Positions 53,503-64,000 of a stretch of 64,000 nucleotides of DNA are shown piece after piece. Within the stretch, counting starts at the first letter, position 1, and each line of letters begins with the position of its first letter. The notes below the pieces were generated by a model. That model was given only the letters and a program-made list of their open reading frames with translations. It did no database searches and was not told the DNA's origin. Made by a program: the position numbers and the translations under genes. The stretch is taken from contig JAMXDE010000018.1 in assembly GCA_026770025.1 (NCBI GenBank), positions 1,302,001 through 1,366,000 of the forward strand. Direction: 5' to 3'. The DNA comes from Craspedostauros australis (taxonomy: Eukaryota; Bacillariophyta; Bacillariophyceae; Mastogloiales; Achnanthaceae).

Positions 53503-54681
53503 ATGGCGTCAACAGCAACAGCCACAGAAGCAGCAGCAACAAACGGCACGAAGAAGGATGTCCTGATCGGCGTTTTGTCCCTCCAGGGTGCCTTCGAGGA
53601 GCATCAGCAGAGTCTGGAGGCCGTCGGCTGCAAGACCAAGCAGGTTCGTGCCCGATGCTCCATCTTCTTCCATCTGTCAACTGCATATCTGTACAGGACT
53701 TGCTGCTCTCGTCGTGAAATATTATGTAATACCATATTCTACAATAATATGATGTAATCAATGAGAGTGCATCAGTCAGTTGATGAAGCTGCTGCTGCCG
53801 CCGCCAATTTGCTCACCCCGCCTTTGCATCTTTCCTTGCTCTTGCTGCGCACGATCAATCCCTCTGTTCTCAACTCATGGCACGCGTAATCACGCAATCA
53901 ACAGGTCCGAACTGTGACCGATTTGGAGGGCATCGACGGCATCGTCTTGCCAGGTGGCGAATCCACGGCCATGGGCCTCATCGGGACGTCAGCAGCAACG
54001 CCGGATGGCAAGAACGTGTGGGACGCGCTCAAGGAATTCACAGCCACGAAGCCAACCTGGGGAACCTGCGCTGGCATGATTCTGCTGTCCGACAAGTGCG
54101 TGGGAGCCAGCGCCGTCATTGAGAACGGTCAGACCTTGATCGGTGGCGTGGACATCTTGGTCTGCCGCAACTACTTCGGGTCGCAGGTCTCGTCCTTCGA
54201 GATGCCCACGCCGCCTCCGCCGTCCATCGGAGATCCCGAGGAGACCTACCCCGGCGTCTTCATCCGCGCGCCTGCGATCCTGTCAGCTGGAAAAGGCGTC
54301 GAAGTGCTCGGCAAGGTCTTCGCGACACCGTGCAGACAGGCGGCCGTCGTCCTGGAGGATTTGGAACGCAAGATTCGCAACGGCGAGAATGTCATCATGA
54401 TGGGGGTTGTCGATGCTTTGGAACGCAAGTCGTCACAGGAAATCACGTACCGCGTCGTCGTCAAGTCGCACGAGGATTCGAAAGAGGAAAAGAAGGAAGA
54501 CGAGAAGGAGCAGAACTGCATTTCGTTGCCGGGTGCCGCGGATGGCACCAACTCGAGAGAAGTCATCAGCGCCGTTCGCAAGCAGAATATCCTTTGCACC
54601 GCCTTCCATCCAGAGCTCACTCAGGATCACAGGTGGCATCAGTATTTCGCCAACATGGTCCAAGAGTTCGTGTCCAACTAA
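53503..54681 (+). CDS. PDX2: pyridoxal 5'-phosphate synthase glutaminase subunit PdxT (PDX2/SNO)
   Basis: Exon 1 (53503-53643, donor CAG|GTTCGT) and exon 2 (53905-54681, acceptor AACAG|GTC) join in phase 0 at KTKQ-VRTVTDLEGID; 305 residues. The start ATG has an ACC context. Glutaminase landmarks are LIGVLSLQGAFEEH, LPGGESTAMG, the nucleophile Cys in WGTCAGMILLS and the His/Glu pair in AFHPELTQD. PdxT hydrolyses glutamine and channels ammonia to PdxS/PDX1 to make vitamin B6 in the cytosol. It is about 100 residues longer than bacterial PdxT. Inserts lie around SFEMPTPPPPSIGDPEETYP and in a Lys/Glu-rich stretch (EDSKEEKKEDEKEQN) near residues 235-250. Confidence 0.93.
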
Positions 54682-55038
54682 ATGTTTGGCTGGGATGCGC
54701 GTGTGGGAGCGAGAAATCTTGAATCTTGTGCAACGCAACAGAAGTGCCGCGGGGCCATATCATGGAATGGAATAACATGGCATGGGATGATGGCATGGAA
54801 TGAGACAAAGGAGACGAGTACTCTTCATGTTCCAACAAATGATTCTCTACTATTCTTCTCACATTGATCGATTCCAGCAATCACAACGGCACGTGGCAAT
54901 CGACGTGTTTGATGCATTGGCGAAACACAAGCAACGCGTTGCATGACAATAATAGTGACCGCATCCGGCAGTTTTGATTCGAACATGTGATTCCTATTCA
55001 ATTCGACATATGGTACGACTCCTTTGTGATTTGTCCAT
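54682..55038. other. convergent 3' region of PdxT and CDC6-like genes
   Basis: Contains ATGGCATGGAATG-type repeats at 54760-54805. No gene. Confidence 0.5.
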
Positions 55039-58000
55039 TCAACCGCTCAACCCCAAATGTGCGCAAACTCGATCGACGATGCCATTGTACAGCCCAGACT
55101 TCAGGAGGACCTGTTCGGTAACGCGTCCCACATCCTCCAGAACATCGAGAGCGAAGTCGTTCACCTCGCCGCCGGCCTCCTGCGTCACCAATCGCCATGA
55201 CAGCTTGCGCTTCTGCAGCAATCCCGCATCCACCAGCTGATGGATCCCGGCACGCAATTCCTCGTCCGATGCCATACTCGCACGCGTCGCATCCATGGCC
55301 ACGTTGCAGGCTCTCAGAACGTCGCGGATCGGCAACTCGCGAGACTTCATCTCATGATGCAGAACCGTGATGACGCACAGCATGCTCTTGAGCGAATCGG
55401 GGAGCTTTTGGATTTGGTCCTTGTGCGATGTCTGCGCCAAGGCCTTGCGGGCCAACAGGGCGTGCTTGATGTTGATGATCGGCATGGTGACAGGAGCGGT
55501 GCTGTCCAGGGTCGCAGCGTCCAAACTGGAGCGGCAGATGTCGATGGAACGTCGCACGAATTCCAGCATTTGTCTGGCATCGGCGGTGGTGGTGGACACG
55601 GTGGATGCCAGCAATTGCAACGCCTTTTCGTCCATGATGGTAACGCCGATGCGGCGTTGCACCAGCTGAATGAGATCTTGACGGTCGTACGTCTCGAACG
55701 CCAATTTCATTTGAAACTGCGTTGTTCGAGTTCAACAAGGGCAGACGAGAAGGGACAGTTTTGAGGGTGAATGATGGAAAGAGATGAAATGGAGAAGGAA
55801 TAATGCAATTGTCAGGAGTGTTTGTGTTTGTGGAAGTGCGAGTTGGAAGTGAGCCAATCAAGGCATTGCATTGTAGAGTACAGATATTGGCACGGGTGCG
55901 ATGCATGATACCCGTATGCACGAGAAGAGTCGGCTCACCTTGCCAAGAGAATGCAAACGGACGGCAGTGGCGTTTTCGATGGAGTTGGAGATGCCAATCA
56001 ACCCAAACGCAATCAACGGATCGGTCGACCATTCCAGCAGCCTCTTCAACATTGGTTCCAACGGAGTGCCCACCAACAGATCGATCTCATCTAGCACGAG
56101 GACGATGCAGCATTTGGATCCCTTCCCCGTGATCTCAATCGCTTTCCTTTGGAAGCGCTCGCCCATGGCATGCGACATGGCATCGCTGAGCTGATCCCAT
56201 GCTTCTCTGTATGCGATGCCTTGCACGGAGGCGGCGCTGAAGTGGCAAATCGACGGCACGGCGTCCCACGGGTTCATGATCGACTCGTCTTCGTCACTGC
56301 TACTCTCACCCAGCCATTCGTTTTTGGCCTTTTGGATTTCTTGACGAGCCCATTCCTTGGCCTGGTGACAGCACCAACGAATTCCCATGGTCTTGCCCGA
56401 ACCTGGCACGCCGCAGACATGAAGTGCACCCAAGCTTTCCACGCTCGCTCGGACAAACATGTTTTCGAGGGCCCGGCAGATGGTGTTGAGTCGCTGCGAC
56501 ACTTTGGAACTATCGTTGCCAATGTCCAAATGCTCCGCTCTGTACGAAATAGTCAGTGCCTCCAAGCATCGCGTGAGCTTTTCCCGCAGGCTCATGTTCG
56601 GCTGATCAACAAAGAGGTCGATCTTGGGTTGATGTTTGCGACCTCTTTTGAAGATCGGCGACAGCATCATCATGTCCCGATGAGACGGAGCAAGATCAAG
56701 ATCAGGAGCAGAAGTTCCATCGACGCTGGCTGTTCCTTCTGATGCTGCTTCAGATTCTGCGTCTGATTCTGCCTCTGGGGTGCTTGTCTTTGTCCCTGTC
56801 GTAGATGGCGCATCCGGGTGTTCCGAAGGAGTGCTTTCCAGAGTGCTGGTCGTGGTTGCCGGTTGCTGCACAACAGCATCGACTTGTTGTGTGGTATCTT
56901 CCATAGTATTGGAGTCATCCGAAGCGGAGTTGGAATCGAACGACGAAGACGACGTGCAGACACTGGAGAAGCCCTCCATGAAATCCAAGAAGTTACCCGC
57001 TTGCGGCGATTGCGGCAGAATTGTGGACGAGCGGTGCGGTTCAGCCTTTGACTTCGCGTCTACCGCAGCGGTGGTGGATGGCTCATGGAATAGCGTGCGT
57101 GCGGAGAATTTGCGCACGACTTCATCACGAGGATTGCTTGCCAGAAGAAATCGATTTGATTTGCTGTCCGCGCTCGTCTTGCTGTCTGCGTCCGTCGATA
57201 AGCTTGCTGGTGTGTCGACCTTCGTGGCTGCCTTTGTCTTTGCCTTCGCCTTTACTTGTGGTTTGCTGGCTACTGGTGGTGACTTGTGGCAAGTTTGGGC
57301 ACTTGTGCTTTGTTCGGATGCCTCTGTCTTGGACGATGTGGTGTTGCTGCCAATGCTATCACCAGTCTTGCTGCAGCTGTCGTTTCCTTTCGTCAACGCG
57401 ACGTCTAGCTTGCGATCACTTTGCGAAGAGGATGACGTTGCTGCTGTTCCTTCTGCTGATGCTGTTGATTGTTCATCAATCGTTGTCAGGCTGGGCCTAG
57501 GGTTCTTCGATTTGCCCGTGGCTCTTCCGGCTGAATGCTTCGAAAGTTTCTTCTTTGATGCTGATTTGGAAAATAGCTTGCGTCCCTTGGTGCTGCCTGG
57601 CTTGGTATCAGCGTTGGTCTTCTCTGGTTGTTTCTGATTCGCGTTTGACTGTGCTATCACGGATATGATCTTCCTACGCTTCGATGCAACCATCGACGAT
57701 GATTGCGTGACGTGCGATCGCCCATCATCGGCATCCGCGCCAGAAGAGTCCTGGCGTTGCTTTTGCGGTGGCGTGATGGTCTCGCTGTGGCTCACAGTCG
57801 TGCTCGTATCACTCGTCTGCTGCAAGGATCGCTTACGTTGAAGCGACGCGGTGGATGTGGCACCTTGAGTGTCTGTGCCCAGCTGCGTTGGTGTTGGCGT
57901 TGGCATTGGGGTGGCCGTGTCTTTCGGTGGGGCACAGATTGTTGGCAGTGTGTCTCGTTGTGCAGGTCCGGTGATTGTATTGGCAATCTTGGGCGGGGGC

Positions 58001-58872
58001 TGCGCTGGACCAGTCGTGTTGATTGGGCCATGTTCTCTCCTACTGCTGCTGCTGCTGCTGTTCTTCTGCATTCCCATGACGCCAGATGCTTGGAACAGTT
58101 TGAGGATTGGCCCAATGACCGTCCTGCGTTGATGAAATGGCACTTGATTGAGGTTCTTCATGAAACTCCGGATGAAGCGATTGTCACCCGAGGTCACGAC
58201 TTCATAATTCGGCGATGCCTGCGACACATGCGATGCTCCTTTGTCAATCGCGGCAGGCTTGAAGAGGAATCTCCGTCCATCCGGCAAGCCTGCGTCAAAG
58301 ATAAAGTACACAAAGCGCAGAGAGCTGTGCTGTGCTTCGCAGTCTTGTTGTGATTGCGCAGCATCCTGCATCTCACGATCGTCGTCATCAGCGGCGGACT
58401 CTTCAACCTCAATCATCTGCTTCTGCTGATGCGCCATGAACTCCATCACGAACTGATCCAGTAAGTACGATGCCGACATGTTCAACGCCGCGGACAGATG
58501 CTCCACAAAGACCAGGAATTGCTCCTGCGAGTGGAACTCCACACCGCAATGCCATTTCTTAGATGCATCGTCTTCGGACGCGAATGAGATCATTTGCAAT
58601 TGGGATCGGTCCAGCTTCAGATGTTGCGGTGGTGCATCTGCATCGGTGGTGCTGCTGCGTGCCATTCGCTGCAACGATAGTGTGAATTCGTGGTTGATGT
58701 AAGATGCATCTTCAGGTGTTGTTGTGATTGCTGGTGCCCCTGCTGCCCCTGATGCTACTGCTGCTTCGTTGACGTGGTCTGTTTGCAACGACAGTTGCTT
58801 CTGGTGCTGTGCATGATGATGCTGTTGTTGTTGATGATGATCCACCATCTGCATGTCATCAACCGTCGCCAT
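55039..58872 (-). CDS. CDC6/ORC1-like replication licensing ATPase, two exons
   Basis: Exon 1 (58872-55939, donor AAG|GTGAGC) and exon 2 (55716-55039, acceptor CGCAG|TTT) join in phase 0; 1203 residues. The first ATG in frame is 58872. The AAA+ module is at about 790-1100: Walker A CGVPGSGKTMG, Walker B CIVLVLDEIDLLV, sensor 1 GLIGISNSIENA, then KLAFETYDRQDLIQLVQRRI. A winged-helix region near the C-terminus (LCVITVLHHEMKSRELPIRDVL) completes the CDC6/ORC1 layout that loads MCM helicase at origins in the nucleus. The N-terminal 760 residues are mostly Ser/Thr/Lys/Pro-rich and disordered, with one folded-looking block (about 55-210, HCGVEFHSQEQFLVFVEHL, RFVYFIFDAGLPDGRRFLFKP). No BAH motif is evident, so CDC6 is more likely than ORC1. 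Confidence 0.85.
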
Positions 58873-59850
58873 GGTGTGAGTGCTCGTCACAAGCAGGGTG
58901 GTTGTTGTCTGATCTGTGTTATGCTGTATGGATGAATCAGTCTTCGCCCAATGGCATGCATCAATGCTGCTGCGTGGATTGATTTCCCGATAGATGATTG
59001 TTCACGTTCCTTGTGAGGAACGCCAATGTTCTCATGGACAACAAACATGAGCACGACGCGTGTGCGTTTGCACGTTCGTCGGTTTTTCGTGTTGCGTTGT
59101 TTTTCCCGATCAACCGAATGGCGATTTTCTGCGAAGGCGAAGAAATGAGCGATGCGGGAATGTCATCGAGCTTGCGCGCCAAAAGTAAGCGGGAGTCGAT
59201 GTGGATATGAGTCATGAATTGTCCTCGAGCCATTCGACTACATGCCAAACGAATGGAACAATGACGTGTCGATGTCACAAACGACAAACAGATTTTCTTT
59301 GTCATTTCACGCACGTATGCCAGACGTAGTCTAACATACTGCATCCCACTAGAGAGAAAGATGGGTTCATTTGGGTGACTGGAAACGCGCTCACAATCAT
59401 CCAATCGACGTGAAGAAGAGAGACAGATGAGATATGGCCATGGTGGAGGATGCGAGGCGCTGTGGAGAGTACATAATCCAGAGTCCTCCCATCTACCCCC
59501 GCTACTCTCGCAATTAGTGATCACCCGTCATGTTGCACTCTGAGTCCTTTCCTGGCGCAAAACGATCATCACGAACTGCGTTGATGTTGCAGGCGCCCTC
59601 AATGGGAAGTCATTGTCATCGTCTTCCAACATTCAGTTCTCGTAGTCAGCTGTCAAGATTGCACGGTCAAACCTTCTCTCCATGATGTGAACAACAGAGG
59701 ACGGTGTTCCACATGTTGGGAGATGCCACCTGCATTTGTGTGTGCTGCACTGGAGCCAGTCAGTCAATCAAGTGGCTGAGGCATCGACGACTTTAACACC
59801 GCCTGGTTTCGCCTATCACATCGCTCGTTCTCGCAATGCAAAGGTCTACT
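58873..59850. other. intergenic, no gene recognised
   Basis: A minus-strand open frame at 58961-59524 has no domain and no coding-like bias. The region holds the CDC6-like leader and the 3' flank of the carbonic anhydrase homologue. Confidence 0.5.
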
Positions 59851-60898
59851 CTAATCGACCAAGTAAAGGCCGTACACGTTGCTGAGCTCGTCTCTGTACT
59901 CTTCAAAGTCAATGTCAAGACGCCTGAGATCGCCGGTCTTTGGATCGAAGACGACGGCGTGGACGAGCGGTGCGGTGTATGGCTCACCCTCGGCCCAAGT
60001 CGCAGCGCGTCGTCTCTGGACGGCGCCGGTCTTGAGGACGTTGACGCACTGCTGGATGACGTTGAGGTCGACTAATCGGCGGTGGCGGGCATCGGCGTCC
60101 TCGATGGCGTCGAGCTCCTCGCGGTGCTTGGCGTAGCTGTTGTGATGGTATGTATGGGTGTTAGTATGTGTGGGTGGATTGTTTGACGAGTACAGTATTC
60201 GTTGTTCGTCACACGTTGATGTTGTGAGCGTGGCGTGGTAGCAACTGGGACGAGCGTTTGTATGACGGTGAGAAGGCTGATGGCGCCAGTCGTACCCATG
60301 AATGCAGCGAATACAGTAATACAACAGCAACCGCGACGGCAACCGCAACAGACATCGCAACGCAACGCAGAAATAGAACTCACACATCACGAACGTTTCG
60401 CAGCCACAGCTCGAGTGGAGCGACAAAGTCTTTGGCAGCCTCAGCGGCGCGGACACCTTCGCACTCGTAGTTGCCGCAGACGATGATGTGCTTGACCTTG
60501 AGGTAGTTGACTCCGTACTGCAAGGCGCTCATGAGGTTGGTGTCGGTATTGACGACCATGTTGGCGATATTGCGGTGCACGAAGACGTTTCCGGCATCCT
60601 CGCCGATGATGACGTTCGGTGGGACGCGAGCATCGGCGCTTCCGATCCACATGAATTCCGGAGAGTGGGTGGATCCGAGCCTTTGGAAGAAGGCGGGATC
60701 CTCGGAGATCTTGGACGCCTTCCAGGCCTGGTTCTGGTAGAAGATTTCCTGGAGCTTGGATTTGTCAGCGGAGGGTGGTGGCAGGTTGGCAGCCGACAGG
60801 GCGCTCGTGGATGCCTTGGTGGTTGGCGCGACGCCGACGAAGGCGGCGGCTGACTGCAGGGCAGCGAGGAAAGCGAGGGCGACGGAGATCTTCATCAT
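59851..60898 (-). CDS. plastid-targeted beta-carbonic anhydrase homologue lacking two zinc ligands
   Basis: Exon 1 (60898-60384, donor GATGT|GTGAGT) and exon 2 (60136-59851, acceptor AACAG|CTA) join at RDV-YAKHREEL; 266 residues. The leader MMKISVALAFLAALQSAAAF|VGVAP is a signal peptide with an ASAF-like site, followed by a transit segment, so it should enter the plastid. The body follows beta-carbonic anhydrase order: LQEIFYQNQAWKASK, MWIGSADARVPPN, NVFVHRNIANMV, MSALQYGVNYLKVKHIIVCGNYECEGV, then VIQQCVNVL. In active family members the first motif is CSDSR and the second GHYGCGG. Here the first Cys ligand is Ser and the His ligand is Asn; only the last Cys remains, while the Asp/Arg pair of the first motif is kept. 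It may be a pseudoenzyme, a binding or scaffold protein, or use another chemistry. CO2 hydration by the usual zinc route is unlikely. Confidence 0.88.
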
Positions 60899-61336
60899 GA
60901 TTCTCTTGTTCTTTTTTCTTCCTTTGTTGGACGGTTGGTGGCTTGCGAAGTTGATCACAACATCGCTGGTGGAGATGTTGATGCGGTTCTTGATGCTGAT
61001 GATGTTGATGGCAACGGAGGGTGTCAAGAGGAGATCCTGAAGAGACAAGGTGTTGATGCGGTGTGCCGGCTTCGTGGGAGCCGAAGCGTTTCGCACAACA
61101 AAACAACCGAACATCAATGTCAGAGGACGCACAGAGATGTCTCTCACGCAACGGATCTTGTTGTTCCCAGCACGCTGACGTACTAGCTGCACTCAATGTA
61201 AAACGGTGTCGCGATATCACTAGTTGTGGAGTTTTGGCCCCTTGTTGCCACTGGTTTGCTTGCTTTTGGGAGAAACGGCGATTGGATATTTAGAGCTATT
61301 TCGTGTTTACTCTCGCTGATCCGTCTTCTACGTCAC
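60899..61336. other. divergent upstream region of carbonic anhydrase homologue and PCMT-like gene
   Basis: Likely two promoters and leaders; GATGTTGATG-type repeats lie at about 60960-61013. No coding sequence is supported. Confidence 0.5.
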
Positions 61337-63269
61337 ATGGAACGGATTCCACGTCATGAAAAACGAGTCACAACAGAGGAAGAGACATCGTGTGACTCCT
61401 CCTCCACAAGACACGATGATGACTGCGCGCGGCAACAACAAAATTTGCCATGCCAGGACAGCCAACAACACTCCACGTTGACCAGTCTCACAATGGAAAC
61501 CAGCAACATCCAATCGTCTCGGAATTCGACAAAGCGCATTGACGAGCTGTCCGACGCAGACGAAACAGTAGCAGCACAAGCCGCAACCGCTGATGTCTAC
61601 AATGATGCAGACGATTCCAAATGCGAAGACCCATCCTTCCTCACCATCGATCCAAAGGTCATCAATATCATCAACCGTGACAAGCTGGATTGTGATGCAG
61701 CGAACGGCTGCGAACTGCCAGAGGGGATGGATGCCAACAGCATCCGAGAATCGACCTTCTGCGACACGTTCCGTGGTTCCGCGAACTACACTGCCAACCA
61801 TCCCAACACCCTGGCTGTATTCCACATTCCAGGCAATTTGGGCAACGACGTCATCAAGTCCATGGATGTGGCGGATGAATGCCAAAATGTTGATCGGGCG
61901 CACCTCGTCGTGCAAAGCCAACTTCGAGTGGCCCACAGCGATCAGCCCATTCGAGAGGGTTACGTTCGCTCCTCAGCCCCATACATGTACAACTTCATCA
62001 TGGAGCTGTTCGACTTTCATCCCAACACTCTGCTCAAGGTACTCAATGCAGGCCCTGGAACAGGATATCTGATGTGTCTCATGGTGTCCCTCTTCGGGCC
62101 TTGCTCAGCACAATATGGTAAGTGATGGTCGTGATTCGTCGCTCTGCTATGACATGCTTTGAAATGATGTGAGCAGGTGGATCTTCGCTCATGCACACCT
62201 GAATGTATGGGCCCATGCCTGAATTCTTTCTTTCTTCTTTCTCCTCCTGTCTGAGCAACATGTTGAGATGGTGCAGTTTTTGAGCTGCACACCTGCGAAT
62301 CACACCAGACACTAGTTGTCATATGATCGGCACCAAGTTCCCTTGCTGCACGACTATGTTCCTATCGCTTCTCACATCTAACTACTTCTTGCCACGTCTC
62401 GTCACATCACAACACATCCCGCACCTGGTGCTCCATTCCTCCACCAAATCAAATGACATGCATTGAGCTTCAACAAGAGGTGGTTCAGCGTTGCCACGAG
62501 TCATTGCAAAGATGGACGCCAAATAATCTTGGAGCACAGAAGATTGATGACATTCATGTCATCCAGGCAACGCCCTGGAAATAGCCGCAGACAAAGGAGA
62601 GGCCCCATTTGTGTTTGACCGGATCTACACCGGGCTGGTATCAATATCGCGTGCATATTGAAAATACAGAATCTCCTCAAACCAGAGACGGTATCTTCAT
62701 CGCACCAGGTAGGTGCCATGCGGCGACGCTCATGACAAACGGTCTGTTGATAATCGCCCACAACCTTCACCACCATCCGTTCACCTGTTCAAGCCAGCAC
62801 AGCCCTTCGACGGTCCATTGCTGTCAATTTGCAATGGGCCTGTTGCTCGTCACCCACTGTGCAATTATTGGAGATCATTTTGCTCTGTTCCTTGTGCGAA
62901 GCGAACAGTGGACTGCTGTGCGCTGCGCCACAATGCCAACGCCAATTCACCACGATGCAATAGAATCTGACGCCTTGGTACCCACCTCTTGCTCTTCATC
63001 GTTGCATTGCAAATGAACAACAAACGAACACATACTTTCGCATCATCCGAATCGATGCAACGATTTGAGTGGATGATGAATTCATCATGGTTTCGCGGAG
63101 GGACAACTGTGTGGATCCATCTTCGGTGATCCCGCCGAAGACTCAAGGTTTCACAAACACTGTTGAATCCGCAGTCCGTTTCAGCGGAATGGTGGAAGAT
63201 GCCCATGGCACAAATGAAGTTGTCATCCTCAGTCGAATATGGAGCCGTCCTTATCAGCCACTACCGTGA
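61337..63269 (+). CDS. PCMT-like SAM methyltransferase, multi-exon, possibly damaged
   Basis: Exon 1 (61337-62117, donor TATG|GTAAGT) has an N-terminal Ser/Asp-rich part. It then has IREGYVRSSAPYMYNFIMELF and VLNAGPGTGYLMCLMV, matching the protein-L-isoaspartate methyltransferase substrate loop and SAM motif I. Further homologous pieces follow. CIELQQEVVQRCHESLQRW (about 62460-62515) is motif II, but no AG acceptor precedes it. GNALEIAADKGEAPFVFDRIYTG (62567-62635) is in another frame. DDEFIMVSRRD to NEVVILSRIW, ending at a stop at 63269, resembles the family's C-terminal strands. A direct splice from exon 1 to the second piece is in phase, but would skip motif II. Either splicing is unusual or the gene has lost about one base near 62565. 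PCMT repairs aged aspartyl residues; activity here is uncertain. Confidence 0.55.
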
Positions 63270-64000
63270 TAGCTTCCGAGAGCCGTTCAAATATCTCATG
63301 ATGTGTGTCAATGCCAACGTCGTGCAGCCAATCGTGCCACAACCAGCACATCATGCCAACATTGCAGCTGTCCTCCCCAACGTCTCGTGGATGGAAATCG
63401 CGTCCTACACACCCAAAGATTGTAAGTTGAGATCCAGAGAGACTCCAATTCTGTTTCAGGTGCCACTGCCTTGCCATCGCTGAGATTGCCTTCATTGTGT
63501 GAAGTGGGGGGATTCGAGATGTCGACCGAACTCTCATTCTATTTTCAAGATTTTGGCACTCTTCCCTTCACTTCTTCAGTTGTGCCGCATGTTCCCTCGC
63601 TTTCCTTTCTCACAAAGGACCCATGACTCAACTGCGCAACTTCACAACTCCACCACCATGTGTTCCAAAGACCTCATACCGAGGTTGAGATCCTCAAGCG
63701 GAGACTGAAGGAAGCGCGGCAGGAGGACCATGAGGCCAATGAGGCCCGTCCAGCAGCCGAAGTGAGGTATTGTATGGTCACGCAAGATCGGGATGTTCAT
63801 CGACTGCTCGCTCGCGCTTCCAGTTGGCTTCACGCTAAATCAGATCCAATCTCTCGCGACAAGGTCGCCAGCAAGGAACCATGTCGAATATTCTGGACTA
63901 CTGAGAGGTTGATTCACTCTTCGCAGATCAACACATGATCATCTTGATGCCAGAATGTCCAACCAATCCAGAGATTTCGACATCGGCGCGGACAGCTGCG
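63270..64000. other. window end, unassigned
   Basis: An overlapping plus-strand frame (to 63483) contains FREPFKYLMMCVNANVVQPIVPQP, and another (63660-63938) has a helical, charged stretch (EVEILKRRLKEARQEDHEANEA). They may be further exons of the PCMT-like gene or of a neighbour that runs past the window. No family is recognised. Confidence 0.3.

Noticed and set aside
58961-59524. 187-codon minus-strand open frame between CDC6-like and carbonic anhydrase genes
   Set aside because: It has no domain, no good start context and irregular composition.
1-64000. tRNA or rRNA genes
   Set aside because: A visual scan for GGTTCGAATCC-type arms and acceptor-stem partners, and for conserved rRNA segments, found nothing convincing; a tRNA-finding program could still detect one.

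Overview
The window is nuclear DNA from a photosynthetic stramenopile, most likely a diatom. The evidence is the gene content and style. Several proteins start with a signal peptide followed by an ASAF-like cleavage motif with Phe at +1 (SAAAF|VG, GSEAF|LN, LEAF|QT, ANAF|VP), as in proteins imported through a four-membrane red plastid. One bZIP factor has the ochrophyte-type C-terminal domain. There is a GH81 beta-1,3-glucanase and a plastid triosephosphate isomerase. Introns are few and short, with GTAAGT or GTACGT donors. Base composition is near 50% GC. Leaders are often CAA/CAC-rich.

Layout. 1-22 kb is mainly host genes: a two-exon aldehyde dehydrogenase, an ankyrin-type protein, PP1 inhibitor-3 (PPP1R11/YPI1), a bZIP factor, a gene-poor 4.1 kb gap, a small plastid membrane protein, an MFS sugar transporter, a Tat-type thylakoid lumen protein, and a membrane-anchored GH81 glucanase with cysteine-rich modules. 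22.97-32.80 kb is two adjacent DNA transposons (A and C) of PIF/Harbinger type, both decayed. 33-48 kb is host again: NBS1 (MRE11 complex), a plastid cupin dioxygenase, BUD23 rRNA methyltransferase, two full paralogues and one broken copy of a type II membrane, glycosyltransferase-like family with a P450 gene among them, and plastid TPI. 48.17-53.01 kb is a third, whole-looking Harbinger element (B) inserted about 360 bp upstream of the TPI start. 53.5-64 kb is host: PdxT (vitamin B6), a CDC6/ORC1-like replication ATPase, a plastid beta-carbonic anhydrase homologue, and a PCMT-like methyltransferase gene.

The genes do not form one pathway; this is an ordinary eukaryotic mixture. Two things stand out. 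The beta-carbonic anhydrase homologue has lost two of the three zinc ligands while keeping plastid targeting and the fold motifs. The three transposons share a CWG 3-bp target duplication; A and B also share terminal motifs and an intron position in their transposases. The coordinates of exon joins were read by eye from splice motifs and reading phase; no transcript data were available.
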